Assembly (NCBI GenBank): GCA_023423695.1
Contig: JAFAFA010000155.1
Span: 136,948 to 200,947 of the forward strand
Length of the DNA stretch: 64,000 nt
Direction: 5' to 3'
From: Pseudomonadota bacterium
GTDB taxonomy: Bacteria > Pseudomonadota > Alphaproteobacteria > Azospirillales > Azospirillaceae
Part shown: piece after piece, positions 8,735 through 16,615 of the stretch
Layout: every line of letters starts with the position of its first letter
How positions within the stretch are numbered: position 1 is the first letter of the stretch
Position numbers and translations under genes: made by a program
The notes under the pieces: generated by a model
What the model was told of the DNA's origin: nothing
The model's database searches: none
The model's input: only the letters and a program-made list of their open reading frames with translations

Positions 8735-10837
8735 TTACCCGGACGACCGGGCCTTGCGGAGGGCGTCGAGGACGGCGTCCTCGGACAGCACCTCGGGCAG
8801 GACGACGCCATGCGGCGCGCCGGGGCCGTAGACCACGTTGAAGGGAATGCCGTAACGCCCGTGCTGCGCGAGGTAGGTCATGATGGCGGCGTCCGGGCTG
8901 GTCATGTCGGCCTTCATCGCCACGATGCCATCGGCCGACAGGGCGCCTGCCACCGGCTCGCGCTCGACCACCATCTTCTTGTTGACGATGCAGGTGACGC
9001 ACCAGTCGGCGGTCACGTCGACGAAGACGGTCTGGCCCTGGGCGACCAGTTTGCCGATTTCGGCCTGGTCGAACCGCCGCCACTGGGCCGATGCCGCCGC
9101 GGCGTCCGCCGCCGCCATTGCGTGGTGCCCGAGAAAGGCCGGTATCGCCAGAGTCCCGGCGAGCGCCGCCACCGCGACCGGCATGGCCGCAAGGCGCAGG
9201 TTCCGACCGCCGCGCATGGCCAGCGTCATCGCCGCAATGGCGACGGCGGCGGCCGCCGCGATGCTCCCGGCCACGGTGACCGAGGTCTGGGCGGCGAGGA
9301 CCGTGAGAAGCCAGACCGCGGTCCCGGCCAAAGCCAGGGCGAGCAGGTGGCGGAGGGCTCCCATCCATCGCCCCGGCCGCGGCAGCAGCCGGACCGCACT
9401 GGGAAAGGCCGCGACGAGCAGATAGGGGCTGGCGAGCCCGACCCCGAGCGCACCGAACACGGCCAGGATCTCGAGCGGACCACGCGCCAGGGCGAAGCCG
9501 ACGGCGGTGCCGAGGAAGGGCGCCGAACAGGGGGTCGCCAGCAGGGTGGCGAAGGCGCCCATGGCGACGTGCCCGGCCAACCCGTTGCCGCCGATGCCGC
9601 CCAGCATTGTCATGACCGATGAGGGAAGCCGGACCTCGAAGGCACCCGCCATGCTGGCGGTGAAGGCGAGCAGGATGATGACCATGGCGGCGATGAAGAC
9701 GGGCTGCTGGAACTGCATGCCCCAGCCGACCACCCCGCCCGCTGCCTTGAAGGCGGCCAGGGTGCCCGCGAGGACGAGCATGGCGGTGATGGCGCCTGCC
9801 GCAGTCGCCAGGAAGCCCAACCGCACCCGGCGACGCTCCTGCCCCTGCTGCCGGATGACCGACATCAGCTTGAGGGAAAGCACCGGCAGCACGCAGGGCA
9901 TCAGGTTGAGCACGAGGCCGCCCAGGAGGGCCACCGCCAGGAACGGGAGGAGATCGGCCATGCGGCTGGCGACCGCGGGCGCCTCGGCCGAGACGGAGAC
10001 GGGCGCCTCGACGGCGCGCCCGCCGTCGACGACCGTCACGGTGAGCGACTTGCCCGGCAAGGTGACGGGGTCGGGACCCGCCGCGATCGGCAAGGTCAGA
10101 ACCGCCGCTTGCCCACCATCCTCGAACGCCACATCGGGCTTGCCGAACGCCCAATCGCCGCCCTCGATGAAGGCGTCCAGTTCCGTCAATGGCGCCATGA
10201 GCGATGTCACGCGGACGGCGAGCGTCTTCTGCGCGGCGTCGGCCCAGACCCGTTCGACAGCCATGCCCGAGGCGCTTCCGTCTCCGGGGACGCGGGCATC
10301 GAACCGGGCGATCAGATTGCCGGCATCCGCATCGGGCGCCGCCGCACCGGCGGGAAGGTCCAACCGGAGGTGATGTGCGGCCGGGACGCAGATGTCGCTG
10401 CACACCAGCAAGTCGACCTTGCCGCGCAGCGAGATTGGCTCGCCCGGCCGTTCGGGCTTCACCTCGATGGGGAGAACGATCTCGCCCTTGTAGCCGAGGG
10501 TTTCGATGCCGAGGGTGGAGAAGCGGTGCGGCGCGGGCCAGCGCACCGCGACCGAAGCGACATTCGTCGACCCGGTCCAGTCCATCTGGGGCGGAATGCC
10601 GGCATCCCCGGGGCTGCGCCAGTAGGTCTTCCACCCATCCTCCAGGAGGATGCGCAATCCGGCGGGAACCGTCTCCAAATCCCCCGTCGCGTTCACCGGG
10701 GAGAGGATCTGCGTGTGCGATGCTTGGCTTGCCGACATCGGTCCAACGGCTGCGTCGGCTGAGGCCGGCGCCAGCATGGCGATGAGGGTCGCCGCGATCG
10801 GCGCCAGCACATGGCGCCGCATCAGGAGGGAGAGCAT
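8735..10837 (-). CDS. scsB: DsbD/ScsB-type transmembrane thiol-disulfide reductase
   Basis: About 700 residues. A signal peptide ending ASADA is followed by a periplasmic domain of about 280 residues. An eight-helix membrane domain carries two cysteine motifs (LMPCVLPVLSLKLM and ATPCSAPFLGTA), and a C-terminal thioredoxin domain has W-C613-V-T-C616. The enzyme passes electrons from cytoplasmic thioredoxin to periplasmic partners, here probably the DsbA/ScsC-like product. The long N-terminal domain is of the ScsB kind rather than classical DsbD. ATG 10837 is preferred to a GTG at 10873 because it places the signal peptide at the N terminus. Confidence 0.85.
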   Translation of the reverse strand: MLSLLMRRHVLAPIAATLIAMLAPASADAAVGPMSASQASHTQILSPVNATGDLETVPAGLRILLEDGWKTYWRSPGDAGIPPQMDWTGSTNVASVAVRWPAPHRFSTLGIETLGYKGEIVLPIEVKPERPGEPISLRGKVDLLVCSDICVPAAHHLRLDLPAGAAAPDADAGNLIARFDARVPGDGSASGMAVERVWADAAQKTLAVRVTSLMAPLTELDAFIEGGDWAFGKPDVAFEDGGQAAVLTLPIAAGPDPVTLPGKSLTVTVVDGGRAVEAPVSVSAEAPAVASRMADLLPFLAVALLGGLVLNLMPCVLPVLSLKLMSVIRQQGQERRRVRLGFLATAAGAITAMLVLAGTLAAFKAAGGVVGWGMQFQQPVFIAAMVIILLAFTASMAGAFEVRLPSSVMTMLGGIGGNGLAGHVAMGAFATLLATPCSAPFLGTAVGFALARGPLEILAVFGALGVGLASPYLLVAAFPSAVRLLPRPGRWMGALRHLLALALAGTAVWLLTVLAAQTSVTVAGSIAAAAAVAIAAMTLAMRGGRNLRLAAMPVAVAALAGTLAIPAFLGHHAMAAADAAAASAQWRRFDQAEIGKLVAQGQTVFVDVTADWCVTCIVNKKMVVEREPVAGALSADGIVAMKADMTSPDAAIMTYLAQHGRYGIPFNVVYGPGAPHGVVLPEVLSEDAVLDALRKARSSG

Positions 10838-10966
10838 GTCATTGTCCGTGAGCAGGGTCGAGCCAACGGGCACCGCGCCCTGCGGGCGGCGGTGTCCGGC
10901 GATCCGGTCACGAAAGGCAATGGCGAGACAGGCAATGCCCGTTCGCGCGGAAGGCTCCGTGACCGC

Positions 10967-11377
10967 TCAGGCGGACGGACGCGGGGGAGGCAGGTCCGGG
11001 ATGGTGGAGATGCCGCGCGAGGGGTCGTCGGTCACGAAAGCATGAGAGCCATCATCCATGGATAGCGGAGGAATGGCGAATGCGGCCGTCGGCAGGCCTC
11101 CGCAGACCGTGATGCATTGAACCGTGGAACACCGCGCCAGACCGGGCGCGTTCCCGTTGCGGCCGCAGGGCCGCTCGGCGTCGCGGGCGGTGGACACGAA
11201 CTCCTGCACGCTGCCTTGCCGCTGGTCTACCACCGCGCTGACCGCATCGGACGACTGGGCGAAGGCCGCACCGGGCAACACCTTGACGGTGCCCGAACCG
11301 GCGACGGCAACCAGCGCGGCCAGCATGAGCAGGCCCGCCACCAGTCTCCGAACCATGGTCGCCGTGCGATCCAACAC
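10967..11377 (-). CDS. Small exported four-cysteine protein of the Scs/Dsb operon
   Basis: 136 residues from a GTG preceded by AGGGAG. A signal peptide ends GAAFAQ. The mature part has four cysteines in a short stretch (RPCGRNG, ARCSTVQCITVCGG) and a proline-rich tail. I recognise no family. It is first in the leftward operon ahead of the ScsB-like reductase, so it may bind copper or be a thiol substrate of that system. Confidence 0.6.
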   Translation of the reverse strand: MLDRTATMVRRLVAGLLMLAALVAVAGSGTVKVLPGAAFAQSSDAVSAVVDQRQGSVQEFVSTARDAERPCGRNGNAPGLARCSTVQCITVCGGLPTAAFAIPPLSMDDGSHAFVTDDPSRGISTIPDLPPPRPSA

Positions 11378-11604
11378 CGTCTCCCTGTTACGCTTCGTCG
11401 AGGGTAACCGCGTTATGGCCGTGGCGGCAACCCAACCCTGCTCGACCGTCCGCGAGCGGTGGCGGGATGCCGCGTCAGTCCTGTCGCCAGTGCCGCATCA
11501 CCCATGGAAGCACTCTGGCCGCTGCCTGTTCGGATCGCAAGCAAATCCATTAGACATTAGGAAACTACGGTCAATTGTTTACGCCCGGCATCGCTGGCGC
11601 GCGG

Positions 11605-12718
11605 GGCCGTTGTTGGAGCGAGGCGGTGATTGCGAGTGGTGGGGCGGCATCGTAGGAGAAGCGCCGTCGACCTCTCTACGTTCCGATCCGACCAATGTCG
11701 TTCAAAGCTAACGCCGCTTGTCGCCACCACATCCCCAAGCAGCGGTACCGGGTTCGCAACTGGAAAGGGTATGATGCCGCGCGGCGGGCGCGTGGCAGCC
11801 TGACCGTTTGGTTCAGCGACGAGGCCGTGGAAGGCTGGCGCGCCGAGACCCGATCCACACCGGGCGGGCAGCGCACCTACTCCGACCTGGCGAACCTCAC
11901 AGCGTTGATGCTGCGCGCGGTGTACCGCTTGGCCCTGCGGCAAACCGTGGGTCTGGTCGCCTCCCTCCTCCAGTTACTCGAGCTCGATCTGGCGGTGCCG
12001 GATCATTCCACGCTCAGCCGCCGGGCCAAGACCGTCACTGTCCCGGCCCCGCCGGCAAAAGCCAACGAACCGGTGCGTCTGCTGGTCGACAGCACCGGCG
12101 TGAAGCTGTGCGGCCCCGGCGACTGGCTGGTCGAGAAGCACGGTACGCGCCGGCGCTGCGCCTGGCGGAAGCTGCACATCGGACTGGATGCCGCCTCCGG
12201 GCGAATCCTCACGGCGTCGCTGACCGACCATGACGTGGATGCCGCCTCGCAAGTCGGCCCACTGCTGGACCAGGGCGCCGAGCCACTCCATGCCGTCATC
12301 GCCGACGGCGCTTACGACCAGAGCGGCGTCTGCGAGGCGGTGAACAAGCGGCACCCCGGGTCGGCCGTGGTCGTGCCGCCGCGCTCCACGGCGGTGCCGA
12401 GCGATACCGCGCAAACCGAACCGACACCGCGGGATCAGCATCTGCAGGCCATCGTCGAAGCTGGTCGCAGGGCGTGGCAGGCAACATCCGGCTACAATTT
12501 GCGCGCGCTCGTGGAAGCCTTCTTCAGCCGCTACAAACACGTGATCGGGGATGGTCTGCGCTTCCACACCGACGACCGGCAGCATACCGAGATTGGCGTC
12601 GCCGTCCTGGTCCTGAACCGCATGCTTGACCTTGGGCGCCCGGAGTCCGTCCGCGTCGCGTAATCAACAGCATCGGCCACGCCGTCAGAAGCTCCACCGC
12701 CTCGATGCAACAACGTCT
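11605..12718 (+). mobile_element. IS5-family insertion sequence, apparently complete
   Basis: One transposase gene is flanked by terminal inverted repeats. Left 11609-11628 and right 12695-12714 agree at 18 of 20 bases (GTTGTTG..CGAGGCGGTG), and weaker pairing extends three to four bases outward. Size is about 1.1 kb. No clear target-site duplication is visible. The preserved ends and full-length open frame suggest recent arrival compared with the eroded IS6 copies nearby. Confidence 0.75.
11695..12663 (+). CDS. IS5-family DDE transposase
   Basis: 322 residues, full length for the group. The catalytic triad is visible as D132 (LLVDSTGVKL), D204 (VIADGAYD) and E274 (ALVEAFFSRYK), followed by the usual HVIGDGLRFH segment. 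It starts about 70 bases inside the left inverted repeat and ends about 30 bases before the right one. The frame is unbroken, so the element may be mobile. Confidence 0.88.
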   Translation: MSFKANAACRHHIPKQRYRVRNWKGYDAARRARGSLTVWFSDEAVEGWRAETRSTPGGQRTYSDLANLTALMLRAVYRLALRQTVGLVASLLQLLELDLAVPDHSTLSRRAKTVTVPAPPAKANEPVRLLVDSTGVKLCGPGDWLVEKHGTRRRCAWRKLHIGLDAASGRILTASLTDHDVDAASQVGPLLDQGAEPLHAVIADGAYDQSGVCEAVNKRHPGSAVVVPPRSTAVPSDTAQTEPTPRDQHLQAIVEAGRRAWQATSGYNLRALVEAFFSRYKHVIGDGLRFHTDDRQHTEIGVAVLVLNRMLDLGRPESVRVA

Positions 12719-12971
12719 CTGCGCATCCCCGTGACCTCGCCTGACCACCACAAGGCAAGCGAGTCACAACTGTGCCGCGCTGGGAAGGGAGTTTTTCAGC
12801 AGCCTGCATCACCGTGTCACCTCAGCATCCGAGAGGGCTGGGTGTTATCCGATCTCCGCAAGCCGGCGAACTCTGCAACGGAACCATGCTTGTTGCGTAC
12901 ATCCATTGCGCCCGGTCCGTTGTTTCCTGTTCAAAGCATGCATTCACAACAGCCAACCATCAGGAGCAGCC
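12715..12971. other. Intergenic stretch downstream of the IS5 element
   Basis: No gene. It contains the phrase GGGAGTTTTTCAGCAGCC (about 12785-12802), which resembles IS tail sequence and may be a further decayed end. A ribosome binding site for the next gene lies at 12961-12966. Confidence 0.4.
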
Positions 12972-13409
12972 ATGGCCATTTCCGAAGGGCGGACAAAGAC
13001 GGTGCAGCGTCGCGGATTTCTGGCGGCCGTTGCCGTCCTGACGGGGTCGTGCGCCAACCCACAGGCGGAGCTGGCGTTGCGCGCGCCAACGGCCATGGTT
13101 GGCATGAGCAAGGGGGATCTCTTGGCGTGCGCCGGCGTACCGGAACGCATGGCCGCCGCCGGGGACGCCGAGTTCATGATCTACACCCGGCAACAGACCC
13201 TCATCGACCGCGACGTCGATTGGGAACCCAATCCATGGCTGGGACCGCGGGGACCGCTCCTCTGGGAGCCCGACGTTACGACCTATGTTCGGACCTATCG
13301 GTGCGAGGCCTCGGTCGTGCTTCGTGAGGACCGCATCGTCGAGGTCCGCTACAACCAGAACCGCGACGCCACCCTCTGTTACCAGATCGTCGGCAACTGC
13401 GTGCGGTAA
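12972..13409 (+). CDS. Putative small lipoprotein, SmpA/BamE-like region
   Basis: 145 residues, ATG at 12972 with CAGGAG five bases upstream. The N terminus (RRGFLAAVAVLTGSC) looks like a lipoprotein signal with Cys near residue 27. The segment MVGMSKGDLLACAGVPERM is typical of small proteobacterial lipoproteins with a SmpA/OmlA-like fold, where GMSK.D.. starts the first helix. Two further cysteines lie near the C terminus. Function unknown. It is isolated between mobile-element debris. Confidence 0.6.
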   Translation: MAISEGRTKTVQRRGFLAAVAVLTGSCANPQAELALRAPTAMVGMSKGDLLACAGVPERMAAAGDAEFMIYTRQQTLIDRDVDWEPNPWLGPRGPLLWEPDVTTYVRTYRCEASVVLREDRIVEVRYNQNRDATLCYQIVGNCVR

Positions 13410-13607
13410 ACGCGCAAAATCAGCGGTGTCGAATTGGACCGCGCTTTATCCGGCCAAGCCAGAGGTTATTTCCGTCCGCCGACGGTTGTCCATGCGCACG
13501 TCACTCAACACTCAGCACGCCAAGACGCCTGACAGCAAGTAGGTTTTCAGCATTTCCCTGTGACGATGCCACCTGGGCATTGTTCTGGCATGAGGAGAGG
13601 AGGCACC

Positions 13608-13775
13608 ATGAAGTCTCACCAACCCGCACCCAGGACCTTGTCACCATACGCCCGCCCTGATGGGGCCTGCCTTGGCCGCCATCCGGAGGAGGACGATGAT
13701 GAGCCTGTCCCCGCCGCACCAGCGGACCCCGAGAACGCTGCCGTCCAGCCTGCCGAGCCAATGAACCCGGCTTGA
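13608..13775 (+). CDS. Small acidic proline-rich hypothetical protein
   Basis: 55 residues, ATG at 13608 with a strong purine-rich site (AGGAGAGGAGG) just upstream. The product is acidic and Pro/Ala-rich (EEDDDEPVPAAPADPEN). No family recognised. The ribosome binding site is the main support. It could be an orphan or the residue of a larger gene. Confidence 0.35.
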   Translation: MKSHQPAPRTLSPYARPDGACLGRHPEEDDDEPVPAAPADPENAAVQPAEPMNPA

Positions 13776-13813
13776 CCTAAAGCGGGACTTCTGCGCAGGG
13801 GTTGGAGGGGTGT

Positions 13814-14140
13814 TGTCACGAGAACGGTGGCGGCGCGCCTATCTTGCTCCGATGCCGCCAACTCGGTCTGACCGCCCACCATGAACAAGGGCGGCGAACA
13901 AACAATCGCGCCGAAGTCTCGCATCAGCCAGTCCGGCGGCGAGAGCGCAAGAGGCAGCGCTTCAAATCACCGGGCTCCGCCCAGCGTTTCGCTTCCATGC
14001 ACGCTACCGTCTACAACACCTTCACCCTCCAGCGCCACCTGATCTCCCGCCGCACCTTGCGCGCCTTCCGGGCACAAGCCGTGGCCGACTGGCAGGCAGC
14101 GACCGCGGCCGCATGAGCGAACGTCGAACTGGGGGTGTTC
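13814..14140 (+). pseudogene. IS6-family transposase remnant (C-terminal third), copy A
   Basis: In-frame pieces match the end of an IS6-type transposase: NNRAEVSHQPVRRRERK, then QRFKSPGSAQRF, YNTFTLQRHLISRRTLR and a stop at 14114-14116. The upstream half is missing and a frame break lies near 13865. About 20 bases after the stop comes the probable terminal repeat (GGCTCAGTTTTCGTGACAGTG). It is the inverted counterpart of copy B at about 15535-15900; the two agree at roughly nine bases in ten by eye. Confidence 0.75.
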
Positions 14141-14465
14141 TGCACACCGGCTCAGTTTTCGTGACAGTGTCTTCCCCGCTTGGGATTTCCTGGAACCAAG
14201 CTGGAGCATGCCAGTTTGGTGAAGACGTCGCTGGTGCTACTGCAGCACCTGGATACGGTAGACAAGGGAAGGGCGCCATTGGCGGTACGGCCAGCCAATG
14301 TCCTGTCCGGCGCCACAGGGCTTCGCTCCGGAATCGGGTGTGCTGGGCTCGTGCGCATGGATCCTCAGCCAATGAACGCCACCTCTCTTGGGCGGGTGCG
14401 TCGCTCACATCGCCAGAATGATCACCTCGGATTCTGGTCGACTGGAACTTGGAGTTTGAGCCACA
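14141..14465. other. Upstream region of the ureohydrolase gene
   Basis: About 320 bases between an IS6 remnant end and the ureohydrolase ATG. No gene seen. No guanidine riboswitch could be recognised by eye. It must hold the promoter unless the gene is driven from the IS end. Confidence 0.4.
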
Positions 14466-15431
14466 ATGACCCAGAAGCACTTCCAGCCCCTTGATTCCAG
14501 CACCGTTCCCCGCTTTGCCGGAATGCCAACCTTCATGCGGCTTCCTATGGCACAGCCTGGGGAGGTGGACGTTGCAATGGTCGGAGTGCCCTTCGACGGT
14601 GGGACGACGAACCGTCCAGGCGCGCGGCACGGCCCTCGTGAAGTTCGCAACCAGTCGAGCCTGGTGCGCCGAGTCCATCACGTGACCGGAGTATCGCCGT
14701 TCGATCTTGTGCGGGTTGCCGATTGCGGCGATGCGCCCATCAATCCGTTGAACCTTGAGGAAAGCCTACAGAGCATCGGCGACTTCTTCGACGGAATCCG
14801 CCAAGCCGGTGCGGTGCCCCTTACCGTCGGCGGCGACCACCTGATCACGTTGCCCATCCTGCGGGCGCTGGTGAAGGATGGTCCCGTCGGGCTGATCCAA
14901 TTCGACGCCCACTCGGACACCAGCGACAAGTTTTTCGGCACCCGCTACAATCACGGCACACCGTTTCGGCGGGCGGTGGAGGAGGGGTTGCTCGATCCGA
15001 AGCGAATGGTTCAGATCGGCTTGCGCGGCGCCATCTCCGACGCGTCCAATTATGACTTCGCTCGGGCGGCCGGTATCCGACTGATCTTCATCGAGGAGTT
15101 CATCGGGCGCGGCCCCCAAGATGTCATGGCTGAAGTGCGAGCCCTGCTCGGTGACCGGGCAACCTACCTGTCCTTCGACATTGATGTCCTCGATCCCTCC
15201 TTCGCGCCCGGGACGGGCACGCCGGAGATCGGCGGCATGACCACGCGCGAGGTGCAGGCCATGCTGCGGCTCGCGCAGGGCCTTAACCTGATCGGCGCGG
15301 ATCTGGTCGAAGTTTCGCCGCCGTTCGACCCATCCGGCCTGACTGCGATTACCGCATCGACGTTGCTCTTCGAACTGTTATGCATTGTGGCGGACTCGGT
15401 CGCCAGCCGGAATGGACGAAGCCGAACGTGA
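14466..15431 (+). CDS. Agmatinase-family ureohydrolase (guanidinobutyrase/propionase-like)
   Basis: 321 residues of the arginase superfamily. The dimanganese ligands are all present: H125 in GGDH, D147-H149-D151 in FDAHSD, and D238 and D240 in SFDIDVLDP, with the substrate loop FAPGTGTPE. The opening (PRFAGMPTFMRLP) is typical of guanidinobutyrase and guanidinopropionase enzymes, which release urea from guanidino acids, so agmatine itself may not be the substrate. Family members also include guanidine hydrolases. It stands alone between two inward-facing IS6 remnants, suggesting acquisition or mobilisation as a passenger gene. Confidence 0.85.
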   Translation: MTQKHFQPLDSSTVPRFAGMPTFMRLPMAQPGEVDVAMVGVPFDGGTTNRPGARHGPREVRNQSSLVRRVHHVTGVSPFDLVRVADCGDAPINPLNLEESLQSIGDFFDGIRQAGAVPLTVGGDHLITLPILRALVKDGPVGLIQFDAHSDTSDKFFGTRYNHGTPFRRAVEEGLLDPKRMVQIGLRGAISDASNYDFARAAGIRLIFIEEFIGRGPQDVMAEVRALLGDRATYLSFDIDVLDPSFAPGTGTPEIGGMTTREVQAMLRLAQGLNLIGADLVEVSPPFDPSGLTAITASTLLFELLCIVADSVASRNGRSRT

Positions 15432-15534
15432 GCGATCTTGTTGTGAGGGGTGTCCCCATCGCCTATCCAGTGCCGGCGGTTGGCGTTGTTGTCGTCGTAC
15501 CTTGCGTCGGCATCGAGCCTGCTGATGGCCGGCA

Positions 15535-16190
15535 TTGTCACGCGAACTGAACCGGCCTGCAAAGAGCCTGGCATCCGCCGACTGCGTCACGGAGCCGCGG
15601 TCGCGGCCAGCCACTCGGCCATTGCCTGCGCCCGAAAGGTGCGCAGGGTGCGGCGGGAGACCAAGTGGCGCTGGAGGGTGAAGGTGTTGTAGACGGGGGC
15701 ATGCAGAGAGACGAAGCGCTGGGCGGAACCCGATGATTTGAACCGCTGCCTCTTGCGTTCTCGTCGCCGCACTGGCTGGTGCGAGACCTCGGCGCGGTTG
15801 TTTGTTCGCCGCCCTTGTTCATGGTGGGCGGTCAGACCGAGTTGGCGGCATCCGAGCAAGATAGGCGCGCCGCCACCGTTCTCGTGACAACGCCCGCAGC
15901 GGTCTTGGTGGCGTTTAGGGTAACTGGACGGCTCGGCCGGGCCAGTGGCGGACCGGCACCGGAGGCCGTGGTGGTGCCGGCCGACGTTCCGCTGTCCGCA
16001 AAGCGGCGGCCGCGCTGACCGTGCAGATCAACCGGCCGTGAGGTGGTACCGGGGGACCTCCGCGGTATCCTGCACCACTTGAAGTCGCGCATTGGGCGGG
16101 CGGGTAGCTGGAGTACTTGTCGGTGGTGATCGTTTCAGGGCTGGTGCCGGTGACCGCGACGGCCGACCGGAGGAACGCTTCGGCGGCGGC
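15535..16190 (-). pseudogene. IS6-family transposase remnant, copy B (inverted)
   Basis: Reading leftward, about 16190-16110 gives AAAEAFLRSAVAVTG and ITTDKYSSYPPA (middle of an IS6 transposase). After a frame disruption, 15859-15587 gives NNRAEVSHQPVRRRERK, YNTFTLQRHLVSRRTLR and the stop. The probable terminal repeat (GGTTCAGTTCGCGTGACAATG) follows near 15535-15560. It is inverted relative to copy A, so both IS right ends face the ureohydrolase gene. Confidence 0.75.
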
Positions 16191-16393
16191 TTGGCTGCGG
16201 GCGGCGCTACCTCCTGAGTGGAAGTGATCCTCTACGGAAACCCTGCGCGGTCGAACAAGCTGGTGCGAAGGCTGACAGAACCGCAAACAAGCTCTCAACA
16301 GAACCGTCTTATCCGCTTGAGCTTTCGGGAGGTCTCATGCATAAAACCAAGCGTGGTTGCGTATCTCCGGCAGTGTAGGATCAGATAGATACG

Positions 16394-16615
16394 ATGATTC
16401 TATATGGGAACCAAGCCAGTGATGCCGAACTGGTGCTGTTGTACGGTAATTGCCAGACCCCGTTTCTGGCGCGCTTGCTGGCTGCGGCCCGTGAGGACAA
16501 GGGCTACCTTTGTGTTTTGAATCATGCCCCGCCAGGCAAGGAACCGGAAAAGCCCACAGCCGAGCAGATGCGGCGCTGCTCATTGTATCTGGAACAGTAC
16601 GACAGCCAGCCCGAT
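16394..16615 (+). pseudogene. WcbI-like polysaccharide acetyltransferase, N-terminal fragment
   Basis: From ATG 16394 the frame encodes LVLLYGNCQTPFLARLLAAA, the start motif of WcbI-type proteins (YGNCQ), and continues to about MRRCSLYLEQYD. Then the family signal ends and the frame closes at 16702 in sequence that belongs to the next gene in another frame. About 70 residues of a family of roughly 300 remain. It is a gene start joined to a foreign 3' part by deletion. Confidence 0.6.

Noticed and set aside
14141..14465. Guanidine riboswitch upstream of the ureohydrolase
   Set aside because: None of the guanidine-I, -II or -III hallmark hairpins could be recognised.
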